A DNA stretch of 24,013 nt from Verrucomicrobiota bacterium (GTDB taxonomy: Bacteria; Verrucomicrobiota; Verrucomicrobiia; Opitutales; UBA953). Positions 15,347 to 23,434 of the stretch are shown piece by piece; the stretch's first letter is position 1; each line of letters starts with the position of its first letter. The position numbers were made by a program, and so were the translations under genes. The stretch spans positions 1-24,013 of the forward strand of contig RFQN01000002.1 in NCBI GenBank assembly GCA_009924965.1. Direction: 5' to 3'. Under the pieces are notes generated by a model, which was not told where the DNA came from, did not search any database, and saw only the letters and a list, made by a program, of their open reading frames with translations.

Positions 15347-15841
15347 ATGGTTCCACGTCCGTCCCAGTGCCAAGGCTGTACCCAGCCCTGCTCGACCTAC
15401 TTCACCCTCGTGTCCGGGGGTAAGGCGGAGTCGTTCGGGTGCTGCCAAGCCTGCCCGGTGGTGACCTCCCCGGTCGCCGGCGGGCTCCTGCCGTCCGCCG
15501 CGCTGGGCTGGAAACTACACGTCCCCATGCCGAGTGGCCGAGGTCGCTGCCCGTCCTGCGGCTTCCGCTGGCAAGACTTCGAACGCACCCACCGCATCGG
15601 CTGTCCGACCTGCTACCAAGCCCACACCGAGCAGGTCTTGGCGACCATCGCACGGCTGCAACCGGGCATGGCCCACCAGGGACGCCGTCCGCAGGTTTCC
15701 GCGGCCGAGCGCCAAGCCAAGCTCAGCGCGCTCCAAGCCTTGCTGGCGGATGCCGTCAAAGAAGAGGACTATGAATCCGCCGCCGCCCTGCGCGACCAGA
15801 TCGCTGCTTGGGAAGCCGGGCAGGCCGCTCCGCAGGCTTAA
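15347..15841 (+). CDS. McsA-like zinc-finger protein with C-terminal UVR domain
   Basis: 164 residues from the ATG at 15347; a TTG at 15311 would add 12 residues without conserved character. The layout copies McsA: an N-terminal Cys cluster (CQGCTQPC, then CCQAC; C8, C11, C15, C32, C33, C36), a second zinc finger CPSC...CPTC around GRCPSCGFRWQDFERTHRIG, and a C-terminal UvrB/UvrC (UVR) motif (about 122-155: LQALLADAVKEEDYESAAALRDQI). In Bacillus, McsA activates the arginine kinase McsB and guides proteins to ClpCP. No mcsB or clpC is adjacent. Possible roles are a ClpC adaptor or a metal-binding stress protein (inference). Confidence 0.82.
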   Translation: MVPRPSQCQGCTQPCSTYFTLVSGGKAESFGCCQACPVVTSPVAGGLLPSAALGWKLHVPMPSGRGRCPSCGFRWQDFERTHRIGCPTCYQAHTEQVLATIARLQPGMAHQGRRPQVSAAERQAKLSALQALLADAVKEEDYESAAALRDQIAAWEAGQAAPQA

Positions 15842-15886
15842 CCTTCCGCGTTGCCCGCACGCCGGGAGTCGCCAGTCTGGGCCGAC

Positions 15887-16287
15887 ATGAAGCCCACGGT
15901 TTTGCTCACGAACGACGATGGCATCGGCACGGCCTTCCTCCATGCCCTCGTCGCCGCCTGCCAAGCCGAAGGCTTCCGGGTCAAATGGAAGCCGCCTGCC
16001 GTCATGCCGCCCGCTTCGCGAAAGCCTTGGTCGGTCGGCCGCCCAGGGGCCTCGAAGTCCATAGCCTCAACTACCCAGCCGGCGTGACCGACGCCACCGA
16101 GATGGAACGGACCTACCCCGCCCTCGTCCGCCACGGCTCCCTGTTTCAGCCTTCGGCCTTGGGTTACCGGTTCGTATGGAACGACGGCGAAGCCATCGAA
16201 CGCGGCCAAAACAGCGACCTCGCCGTGTTGGAGCGAGGTCGGATTAGCCACACCTTATACGACTTCAGCCTCGTCGGCCGAAGCTGA
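15887..16287 (+). pseudogene. surE: Broken surE (5'/3'-nucleotidase), internal deletion with frameshift
   Basis: The ATG at 15887 opens MKPTVLLTNDDGIG, the unmistakable SurE N terminus with metal-binding DD. After about 33 residues (to FRVK, near 15985) the frame loses similarity and runs out at a stop at 16087. The SurE C terminus resumes in another frame, from MEAACRHAARFAKAL (from about 15984) through LNYPAG, to VWNDGEAIERGQNSDLAVLERG and a TGA at 16285. Together the two pieces are about 135 residues against about 250 for intact SurE. The central part with the conserved S/GxN motif that completes the active site is gone. The remnant is therefore inactive unless the junction is an assembly error. 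Confidence 0.82.
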
Positions 16288-16296
16288 GTGCCCGGC

Positions 16297-16899
16297 TCAG
16301 TGGCCGTGATCGTCGGCGTGCCCTTCGCCCGCGAGGACGACCGGGAGGATGAGCACGAGGCCAACGATGCCGCCGACGGACCAGGCCTTGGTGAGGCCGT
16401 GGTGGGTCAGGAAGGGCTCAAAGGCGATGAACGTGGCGAGCGCCCAACCGCCGACGTGGGCTAGGAAGACGAGCAGGCCGTTCTTACCGGCTTCGTTGGC
16501 GCGACGCTGAAGCGCAATCGACAGGAAGCCGGAGAAGAAGACGGCCGAGATGATGAGGAGGAAAATGGCGAAGGGAGCCCAGCCGCCCACGACGTGGTGG
16601 TGGATTTCGTTGTGCTTCTTTTCAGCGGCTTCCAGGCCGGCCTTCTTGGCTTCAGCCAGGGCAGCCTTTTCGTCGAAAACCTTACCCTTCGCAGCGGCCT
16701 TGGCCTTGGCGAAGGCTTGGTCTTGGGCCTTCTGGGCGATGGCCTGCTCTTCCGCGTGGATGGCGCCCTCCGGGAGGGAGTGGGTCATGTAACCGAAGCT
16801 CAGCCAGGACAGGCCGGAGAAGACGACGGTCAGGAAGACAAGGTTCACCAGGAAGCCGACGCGGCTCAGGGGCTTGGTAAGGTCCAGCGAGAAGGTCAT
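16297..16899 (-). CDS. Four-helix membrane protein with charged coil and His-rich tail, unknown function
   Basis: 200 residues from the ATG at 16899 (MTFSLDLTKPLSRVG). The frame is open further upstream, but that would overlap the divergent HAD gene start. Layout: membrane helix about 14-36, then a long Ala/Lys/Glu/Gln-rich helical stretch (about 52-100: AEEQAIAQKAQDQAFAKAKA onward) that looks like a coiled coil, then an HNEIHHHVV cluster. Three more membrane helices follow (about 109-130, 147-165 and 172-192) before a C-terminal GEGHADDHGH tail. No family is recognised. The His/Asp tail and HHH cluster could bind metal, which is speculation. Confidence 0.7.
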   Translation of the reverse strand: MTFSLDLTKPLSRVGFLVNLVFLTVVFSGLSWLSFGYMTHSLPEGAIHAEEQAIAQKAQDQAFAKAKAAAKGKVFDEKAALAEAKKAGLEAAEKKHNEIHHHVVGGWAPFAIFLLIISAVFFSGFLSIALQRRANEAGKNGLLVFLAHVGGWALATFIAFEPFLTHHGLTKAWSVGGIVGLVLILPVVLAGEGHADDHGH

Positions 16900-16987
16900 A
16901 GGAAGAAGCCGCAACCTAGGGGAGCAGGCCAATCGTGCAAATCCAAACTTGGAAACCCGCCCCACACCCTCCTCAGTAGGCTTCCCC

Positions 16988-17644
16988 ATGGCCTCAGACC
17001 TTCCCGAAACCGTCCTTTTCGACCTCGATGGCACCCTCGTCGACAACTTCGAGGCCATCCATCGCTGCTACGATGACGTGATGTCGATGATGGGACTGCC
17101 CAGCGTCACCCTGGAGCAGATTCGCCGGGCCGTCGGCGGCTCGGTCAACGTCACCGTGGTCAAGCTCGCCGGCGAGGCCAATGCCCCCACGGCGACCCGC
17201 CTGTTCCGCGAGCACTTCCCTTCCGTGATGTTCCATGGCCTACGCGTCTACCCCGGCTGCGCCGAGATCCTCCAAGCCCTGCGCACCCGCGGCGTCCGGA
17301 CGGCCGTCTACACCAATAAGGACGAGGAGAACTCCAAGAAGATCATGGCCCACCTCGGGCTAGCCCACCATTTCGACGGCATCTTCGGGACGAACGTCCA
17401 TCCGTGGCGCAAGCCGCAGAAGGAGTTCAGCCACTACGTCGTCGGCAAACTGCAGGCCGACCCTCGTCGCACGGTCATGGTCGGCGACTCCCCGTTCGAC
17501 ATCGAGACCGCCCGCAACGGGCAGTTCGCCGCGGTGCATTGCGTGACCACCGGCTCCCACACCGCCGAGGAATTGGCGCCCTACCGACCCGACTCGGTCC
17601 ACGCGGGGTTGGCGGAACTGCAGAGGGATATCTTCGGACTGTAA
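16988..17644 (+). CDS. HAD-superfamily phosphatase, phosphoglycolate phosphatase-like
   Basis: 218 residues. The four HAD motifs are clear: motif I FDLDGTLVD with nucleophile D12 and acid D14, motif II AVYTNKDEEN (about 108-117), the motif III lysine in RKPQKEF, and motif IV VGDSPFDIETARNG with the metal-binding Asp pair. The helical cap (about 18-90) follows motif I, placing it in the subfamily of Gph, beta-phosphoglucomutase and pyrophosphatase-type enzymes. GphA-like phosphoglycolate phosphatase is the most likely activity, but substrate choice in this family is not readable from motifs. The ATG at 16988 begins just before motif I; the longer frame reaches across the divergent spacer and is rejected. 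Confidence 0.88.
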   Translation: MASDLPETVLFDLDGTLVDNFEAIHRCYDDVMSMMGLPSVTLEQIRRAVGGSVNVTVVKLAGEANAPTATRLFREHFPSVMFHGLRVYPGCAEILQALRTRGVRTAVYTNKDEENSKKIMAHLGLAHHFDGIFGTNVHPWRKPQKEFSHYVVGKLQADPRRTVMVGDSPFDIETARNGQFAAVHCVTTGSHTAEELAPYRPDSVHAGLAELQRDIFGL

Positions 17645-17672
17645 GGGATTGCTTCAGCCGAGCGTGGGCGGA

Positions 17673-19877
17673 ATGATGCCGCCACGCATGTCACCTCCGC
17701 GCGAAGATCCCCGCGGGCCCGAAATCAAGCTTTCGGGCGTGGTGGAGCGCATCCTGTGGTTGGACGAGGAGACCCACTTCACCATCGCGGAGCTCAGCCC
17801 GGAAGCGGGCGAGAAGACCATTGTGCTCGGCAATATGACGGGACTCCAATGCGGCGAGACGGTCGACCTCGTGGGGTTCTGGGAACGCCACCCGCAGCAC
17901 GGCCCGCAGCTGCGCGTCAAAAGCTTCACGTCCCGCCTACCCTCGTCCGTCCACGGCATCCGCAAGTACCTCGGTAGCGGGCTCATCAAGGGCATCGGCA
18001 AGACCTACGCCGACAAGATCGTCGCCAAGTTCGGGGTGCGCACCTTCGACATCATCTCCAACCATTCGGCCCGCTTGCGCGAAGTCGACGGCATCGGCCC
18101 CGGCCGCGCCAAATCGATCAAGGCCGCCTGGGAGGACCAGAAGGCCCTGCGCGAGGTCATGGTCTTCCTGCAGACCTACGGCGTCACCAACGCGCTCTGC
18201 CTCCGCATCGTGAAGGCCTATGGCCAAGAAGCGAAGAAGGTCCTGACTACTGAACCATACCGCGTCTGCCGCGAGGTCGAAGGGGTCGGCTTCAAGACCG
18301 CCGACAAGATCGCGCGCAACCTCGGCCTGCCCACCGCCGGCCCGCAGCGCGTCGACGCCGGGATTCTCCACAGCCTTGAAGAGCTCGAGGGCGAAGGCCA
18401 CAGCGCCTACCCCGAAGAAGGCTTGCTCGAGAAATCGACCGAGCTGCTCGAAGTCGACCGCGCCATCGTGCAGGACCGGATGAAGGTCCTGATGAAGGAG
18501 AACGCGGTCGGCATCCTCGACGCCAACGGCATCCGCCTGCTCCAGCTGCGTCCGCAGGAAAACGCGGAGCGCTCCATCGCGACCTCGATTCGCCGTCTGC
18601 GCGCCACCCCCAGCAGTTTGCCGGCCATCCACGTCGAAAAGGCCGTCGCTTGGGCGCAGGAACGCGCAGGGTTCGGCTTCTCCGAGGCCCAAGCGGCCGC
18701 CGTGATGATGGCCTTGCGCAGCAAGGTCGGCGTCCTGACCGGCGGCCCCGGCACCGGTAAGACGACCATCCTCAAGGCCCTCTGCGACATCCTCGTGGCC
18801 AAGCGCGTACGCGTGCTGCTCGGCGCCCCGACGGGCCGCGCCGCCAAACGCATGCAGGAGGCCACGCGTGTCCAAGCCTCGACCATCCACCGGCTGCTGA
18901 AGTTCGACCCCGCCGCCGGTGGCTTCACCGCCAACGCCGAGAACCCGCTGTCCGCCGACTTCGTCATCATCGACGAATCGAGCATGCTCGACACCAAGCT
19001 CGCCGCTGCGTTGCTCCGCGCCATCCCAGGCACGGCCCACGTGCTGTTGGTCGGCGACGTCAACCAGCTCCCGTCCGTCGGCGCCGGCAACGTCCTCGGC
19101 GACCTGATCGAATCCGGCGCGGCCGAGGTGACGCGCCTCGACACGGTCTTCCGCCAAGGCGCCCGTTCGGGCATCGTCACCGTCGCCCACGGTATCCTGC
19201 ACGCGGATACCAACCCGCCGACGCCGGTCGAGGACCCCGCCAAGCTCGACTTCACGCAGGACATCCACTTCGTGCGGGCCGACGACCCCGAAGCCTGCGT
19301 GCGCATGGTCACGCGTCTGTGCTGTGAGATCCTGCCGCGCGCGCTCCGGCTCGACCCGCTCCGCGACATCCAGGTGCTCGCGCCCATGCACAAAGGCACG
19401 GGCGGCATCCAAGCCTTCAACACCGCCCTGCAGGAGAAGCTCCGTGGCGCCGGGGCCCGCCCAGGACGGATCACCGTCGGCGATAAGGTCATCCAGACGC
19501 GCAACAACTACGACAAGCTCGTCTTCAACGGCGACTTCGGGGTGGTCCTCGACGTGCAGGCCGAAAGCGGAGACCTACTCATCGACTTCGACGGGACGCG
19601 CGTGGAACTCGAACGCGGCGAACAGGGCGACCTGCACCTCGCCTACGCGGTCAGCATCCATAAGTCGCAGGGCTCCGAATTCCCGGCCGTGGTCGTGCCC
19701 TTGCTGCGCCAGCACAGCATCATGCTGGCCCGCAACCTCGTCTACACGGCGGTGACGCGCGGCCGCAAGCAGGTCATCCTCGTCGGCGACCCCACGGCCT
19801 ACGCCATGGCGGTCCGCAACGCGTCGGATTCCCGTCGCATCACGGGCCTGCTCCCTCGCCTCCGCGGCGAGGAGTGA
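17673..19877 (+). CDS. recD2: RecD2-like ATP-dependent DNA helicase (SF1B)
   Basis: About 734 residues from the ATG at 17673; ATGs at 17676 and 17688 are also possible and a TTG at 17649 less so. An N-terminal OB-like domain (SGVVERILWLDEETHFTIAEL, about 20-80) precedes helix-hairpin-helix motifs (GSGLIKGIGKTYADKIV and VDGIGPGRAKSI, about 95-150). Walker A is GGPGTGKTT (about 357-364), Walker B is VIIDESSML (about 430-438), GDVNQLPSVGAGNVL follows, and the C-terminal UvrD-like motif AVSIHKSQGSEFPAVVVPL (about 650-670) precedes VYTAVTRGRKQVILVGD. This is the 5'-3' RecD2 family found outside RecBCD, linked to DNA repair and fork processing. It starts 28 bases after the HAD stop. Confidence 0.94.
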   Translation: MMPPRMSPPREDPRGPEIKLSGVVERILWLDEETHFTIAELSPEAGEKTIVLGNMTGLQCGETVDLVGFWERHPQHGPQLRVKSFTSRLPSSVHGIRKYLGSGLIKGIGKTYADKIVAKFGVRTFDIISNHSARLREVDGIGPGRAKSIKAAWEDQKALREVMVFLQTYGVTNALCLRIVKAYGQEAKKVLTTEPYRVCREVEGVGFKTADKIARNLGLPTAGPQRVDAGILHSLEELEGEGHSAYPEEGLLEKSTELLEVDRAIVQDRMKVLMKENAVGILDANGIRLLQLRPQENAERSIATSIRRLRATPSSLPAIHVEKAVAWAQERAGFGFSEAQAAAVMMALRSKVGVLTGGPGTGKTTILKALCDILVAKRVRVLLGAPTGRAAKRMQEATRVQASTIHRLLKFDPAAGGFTANAENPLSADFVIIDESSMLDTKLAAALLRAIPGTAHVLLVGDVNQLPSVGAGNVLGDLIESGAAEVTRLDTVFRQGARSGIVTVAHGILHADTNPPTPVEDPAKLDFTQDIHFVRADDPEACVRMVTRLCCEILPRALRLDPLRDIQVLAPMHKGTGGIQAFNTALQEKLRGAGARPGRITVGDKVIQTRNNYDKLVFNGDFGVVLDVQAESGDLLIDFDGTRVELERGEQGDLHLAYAVSIHKSQGSEFPAVVVPLLRQHSIMLARNLVYTAVTRGRKQVILVGDPTAYAMAVRNASDSRRITGLLPRLRGEE

Positions 19878-20735
19878 TCAGAGCGTGGCGAGCTGGTGGC
19901 GGAAGGCCGCGATCGCCTTGTCGGGCGAGACGGACTTGGCCCAGCCGCATTCGAAGCTGAAGGCGCCGGCATAACCGAGTTCGCGCAGCACGCGCAGGTG
20001 CGGACGGAAATCATCGCCCTTGGTGCCCGGGGAGCTGCGGACTTCCTTCTCCGCGACATGGCAATGGATGAGTCGACCCTTGGCCTTGCGTAGCTCCTCG
20101 GCCGGGTCGTTGTCGCGCATCATGTGATAGAGGTCGGCGGTCAGGAAGACGTCCGGACCGGCGGCGGTGATGACCTCGACGGATTCGGCGATGCTGGTGC
20201 AGAGATTGGTCTCGGCGGTGTTGAGGTTCTCGATGGTCAGGCGGATGCCGTTGTCGCGGGCGATCGGGGCGATGCGGCCGAGGACCTTCGAGAACTGCTC
20301 GCGGGCCTTGGCCGGCTCGAAGCCCTTCGGGCAACGACGGGAACCGCCGGAACCGACGGTGACGATACCGACGCCGAGCTGGCGGGCGCGCGGAAAGGCC
20401 GTGCGGACCCACTTCTCCACCTTGTCATGCTGGGCGTCCGGGCCGACCATCGGAATGTCACTGGTAATGAAGCCGTTCAGGAAAGTCGTCGGGATCGGCA
20501 GGCCCTTGAGGGCGGCGAGATTCTTGGCGAAGACGTCGTCTTCCTTGCCCGGGACGATCTCGGCGGTGATGAAAAGCTCAAGGTAACCGTAGCCCGCGGC
20601 GGCGAAGGCCGGGGCGAGTTTCTTGTCCATGCCGCCGATCGGCAGTTTGGCGAATTCGGGCGTCGAGGCGGTCTGGCCGAAGGCCGAGAGGGCGGGCAAC
20701 GCGGCGGCCAGGGACAGGAAGGAACGGCGATTCAT
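19878..20735 (-). CDS. Exported sugar phosphate isomerase/epimerase-type TIM-barrel protein
   Basis: 285 residues. The N terminus MNRRSFLSLAAALPALSAFG is a twin-arginine-type signal with likely cleavage after AFGQ, so it is predicted to be exported folded. The rest is an AP-endonuclease-2/xylose-isomerase-like barrel with likely metal ligands in TIENLNT (Glu), TADLYHMMRD (Asp, His), HCHVAEK (His) and FSFECGW (Glu). This resembles hydroxypyruvate isomerase and sugar epimerase relatives, a family greatly expanded in Planctomycetes and Verrucomicrobia; the true substrate is unknown. Its stop codon directly abuts the recD2 stop on the other strand (tga/tca forming TGATCA). It lies 45 bases behind the U32 gene, separated by a hairpin. 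Confidence 0.86.
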   Translation of the reverse strand: MNRRSFLSLAAALPALSAFGQTASTPEFAKLPIGGMDKKLAPAFAAAGYGYLELFITAEIVPGKEDDVFAKNLAALKGLPIPTTFLNGFITSDIPMVGPDAQHDKVEKWVRTAFPRARQLGVGIVTVGSGGSRRCPKGFEPAKAREQFSKVLGRIAPIARDNGIRLTIENLNTAETNLCTSIAESVEVITAAGPDVFLTADLYHMMRDNDPAEELRKAKGRLIHCHVAEKEVRSSPGTKGDDFRPHLRVLRELGYAGAFSFECGWAKSVSPDKAIAAFRHQLATL

Positions 20736-20758
20736 CCGAGGACGCTAGCCCACCCGGC

Positions 20759-20779
20759 CGCTTGGTCAAACGCCAAGCG
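20759..20779 (-). other. Stem-loop between the U32 gene and the isomerase-like gene
   Basis: CGCTTGG-N7-CCAAGCG is a perfect 7-bp stem immediately after the U32 stop codon (20781-20783) in the direction of transcription. No T-tract follows on the minus strand, so it is not a good intrinsic terminator. It could protect the 3' end or partly attenuate read-through into the isomerase-like gene. Confidence 0.4.
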
Positions 20780-20780
20780 A

Positions 20781-23339
20781 CTAGAGCCTTACCCTCATCG
20801 TCCCACGCGTGACGCCGAGCTGGTTGAGGACCTTGAGGTCGTTCCAGAGGGCGGTGCCGTCGAGGTCGCCCTTCAGCAGGGCCTGATACTTCTCGAGCGT
20901 ACGCGTGACCGTCGAAGCGTCCTCGTCGACGAACTCGATACGGAAACGCCGCACGCCGAGGGCGAGCAGCTCGGTCGCATACTCGGCGCCGGTCTGGGCG
21001 CGCGAATTGAACAGGGTGTTCCGGCAACCAGCGTCGGCCTTGAGGATGTGCTCCGCGCCGACGCGGTCGCGCAGCTTGACGCGATGCTTCTCGCAGGGGC
21101 GACCGCAATCGCGGTAGTCCTTGCCCTTCGACAGGAAGGTGCAGAACACGCAGTGCTCCATATGGAACATCGGCATGTGCTGGTGCAGCGTGACCTCGAA
21201 CCAGGCCGGCGGGGCCGACTTGAGGAGCGCGGCGAGCTGCGCGGAATCGAGGTCGTACGAGGCGGTGACGCCTTCGAGGCCGTGGTGTTTGACGAGCCAT
21301 TCGGCGGCGAGGCCATTGGCGACGTTCAAGGAGAAGTCGGCGCGGCGGCGCTTCCCGGCGAAGGCGCGCAGGTCGTCGTGGTTGCGCACGAGGTAGCCAT
21401 CCGCGTCGCACGAGAGGACGATCTCGGTGATGCGGTCCTCGCCTTGCTTATGGACGCGCGGGCCCATGGCCCAGAACTCGACCTTGCGGCCAGCTTCCTG
21501 TTCGTAGGCGCGGACGCGCGCGACGGCGGCGCGGAACTTCTTGGGGTCCTCGAACTCCGCGTAGATGACGCGGGCGCCCCAGGCCAACGCGGGCTCAAGC
21601 TGCTCGGGCTCGCGGATGACCGTGACGATCTCGGGCTTCGGCAAGGTCGCCGGCACCGGCTCAGCCGGAACCTGCCATGCAGCGTCATCCTGCGGGAGCA
21701 GGGTCCAACCCGGCGGCTCCTGACGGAGTTCGGTGAGGCGCTCGGAGAGTTCGCGGCGGATACGGTTGAGCTCGCTGACGGGGACGATGAGGGCCCCTTC
21801 GAGGTCCGCCTGCACGGCGCCGACCTCATAGCCCGTGTCGCCGAGGCGGCCGAGTTGATCGCGCAGGGTGGCGACGTCCAAGGGCCGCTTCTCCGCTTGG
21901 GCGCAAGGCATCGCGGAATCGGCGGCGACGACGTGCCCTTCCTCGTCGTTGAACTCGACGCGTAAAGGCTGGCCGAGGCGGCCAATCACCTTGACCGAGA
22001 TAGGCCGCCGGTAGTTGGGCCGCTCGCGATCCCAGGAATCATGCAGACGCTTGTCGAGCTCTTGGTCCTTGGTCTTCCAGAGCAAGGCGCCAGGCGCGAC
22101 CTGCGACCAATCCACGTCGGCTCGGCCGAAGCGCACGAACGTCAAGCCGCCGCGGGCCGGCTCGAGCCCATGGACGAAACCGCCCTGCTCGCGTTCGGCT
22201 GGCTTGCCTTGGTCGAAGACCACGCCGTCGCCCGGCTTCAGCGGACCTTCGAGCCGCATTGTGACGCCATTGCTGGCGACGTCGACGACCGTGCCGAGCA
22301 AGGCCCCGCGCTTCTTGCCGAAACGGGCGTGCACGAGTCGCTGGTTGTCGATGCCACGCAACCAACCCGTATGGAGGCCGCGCGAGAAAGTCATCTGCAT
22401 CGCGTAGTCCTCCTCGCGACGCACCTGCAGGGCGGCCTGGTCGGCGTTGCCGCCCTTCTGGAACGCTTCCCACGCCGCATCCACGGCGCGGCGGTAGGCC
22501 TTGGTAATGGCGGCCACGTATTCGGGCGACTTAAGGCGCCCCTCGATCTTGAGCGACTTCACCCCGGCGCGGATGAGGTCGGGCACCACTTCGATGCCTG
22601 CCAAGTCCTGCGGCGAGAGCAGGTAGGCCTTGTCGCCGAGGTCACGCACCACCCCGTCGACGACGAGTTCGTAGGGCAAGCGGCAGGCTTGGGCGCATTC
22701 GCCGCGGTTGGCGGAACGCCCGCCCAAGGATTCGCTCGTCAGGCATTGGCCGGAATACGCGACGCAGAGGGCGCCGTGCACGAAGACCTCGAGGTCGAGT
22801 GGTGCGCCTTGCGCACCTTGCTCGGCCTGGAGCTTCTGCATCTCGGGGATCGACACCTCGCGGCCAAGCACGGCCAGTGATGCACCCAGTTCCTTAGCGT
22901 AGTCCACGCCCGCCGCGCTGGTGACCGTCATCTGCGTGGAAGCGTGGATGGGGAAATCAGGCGAGATTCGCCGGATCAAGCGGCAGATGCCAGCGTCCTG
23001 CACGATGGCGGCATCCACGCCGGAAGCGATGATCGTGCGCAGCACCCGGGTGGCCTCGGCGAGCTCTTCGGGAAAGATCAATGTATTGAACGTCACGTAA
23101 CCCTTCACCCCGCGGCCGTGGAGATAGGCCATGAGGCTGGGCAGGTCGGCTTCCTCGAAGTTATGGGCGCGGACGCGGGCGTTGAAACGACCGACGCCGA
23201 AGAAGATGGCATCGGCCCCGTTCTCGACCGCAGCCTTGGCGCAATCCCACTCCCCCGCCGGCGACAGGACCTCGGGCTTGCGAAGGACGGACTGGAGAGG
23301 AGCGGCGGGCACGCCCCACAATGAAGCCACCTTCCCCAT
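20781..23339 (-). CDS. Long U32 peptidase-family protein with two Cys clusters (RlhA-like)
   Basis: 852 residues, much longer than typical U32 proteins (about 300-670). The N-terminal U32 domain (about 20-280) starts KPEVLSPAGEW and holds the family signature EVFVHGALCVAYSGQC, with C192, C199, C215 and C219, the spacing seen in U32 proteins such as UbiU/RlhA that bind [4Fe-4S]. A middle region (about 330-560) resembles the DUF3656 part of RlhA, the 23S rRNA C2501 hydroxylation factor. A C-terminal third (about 590-850) looks like a second U32-type barrel with its own Cys set: C730, C733, C745 and C749, plus C772. Despite the family name these proteins act mostly in RNA or quinone hydroxylation rather than proteolysis; rRNA modification is my best guess. 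Confidence 0.85.
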   Translation of the reverse strand: MGKVASLWGVPAAPLQSVLRKPEVLSPAGEWDCAKAAVENGADAIFFGVGRFNARVRAHNFEEADLPSLMAYLHGRGVKGYVTFNTLIFPEELAEATRVLRTIIASGVDAAIVQDAGICRLIRRISPDFPIHASTQMTVTSAAGVDYAKELGASLAVLGREVSIPEMQKLQAEQGAQGAPLDLEVFVHGALCVAYSGQCLTSESLGGRSANRGECAQACRLPYELVVDGVVRDLGDKAYLLSPQDLAGIEVVPDLIRAGVKSLKIEGRLKSPEYVAAITKAYRRAVDAAWEAFQKGGNADQAALQVRREEDYAMQMTFSRGLHTGWLRGIDNQRLVHARFGKKRGALLGTVVDVASNGVTMRLEGPLKPGDGVVFDQGKPAEREQGGFVHGLEPARGGLTFVRFGRADVDWSQVAPGALLWKTKDQELDKRLHDSWDRERPNYRRPISVKVIGRLGQPLRVEFNDEEGHVVAADSAMPCAQAEKRPLDVATLRDQLGRLGDTGYEVGAVQADLEGALIVPVSELNRIRRELSERLTELRQEPPGWTLLPQDDAAWQVPAEPVPATLPKPEIVTVIREPEQLEPALAWGARVIYAEFEDPKKFRAAVARVRAYEQEAGRKVEFWAMGPRVHKQGEDRITEIVLSCDADGYLVRNHDDLRAFAGKRRRADFSLNVANGLAAEWLVKHHGLEGVTASYDLDSAQLAALLKSAPPAWFEVTLHQHMPMFHMEHCVFCTFLSKGKDYRDCGRPCEKHRVKLRDRVGAEHILKADAGCRNTLFNSRAQTGAEYATELLALGVRRFRIEFVDEDASTVTRTLEKYQALLKGDLDGTALWNDLKVLNQLGVTRGTMRVRL

Positions 23340-23434
23340 CAGGGGAAGCGAGAAAGCGGCCCGAAGCGGGCGGATTGGCCTGCCAGCCCGCTTCCAGGGT
23401 TGCCCCGAGGCGGGGGGACCGTTTCATTAGTTCC

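Noticed and set aside
16284..16300. CTGAG-N7-CTCAG repeat between the surE remnant and the convergent membrane-protein gene as a terminator
   Set aside because: Only five base pairs, overlaps both stop codons and lacks a T-tract on either strand.
17937..19412. Long open frame on the minus strand opposite recD2
   Set aside because: It is antisense to a strongly conserved helicase, is rich in Arg/Gly/Asp/Ala with no domain, and results from high GC at third positions.
20759..20779. Hairpin after the U32 gene as an intrinsic terminator
   Set aside because: The stem is perfect but no T-tract follows on the transcribed strand, so I list it only as a stem-loop.
20124..21965. 613-codon open frame on the plus strand opposite the U32 and isomerase genes
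   Set aside because: It spans two real genes on the other strand and their spacer and shows no recognisable domain; a GC-driven shadow.
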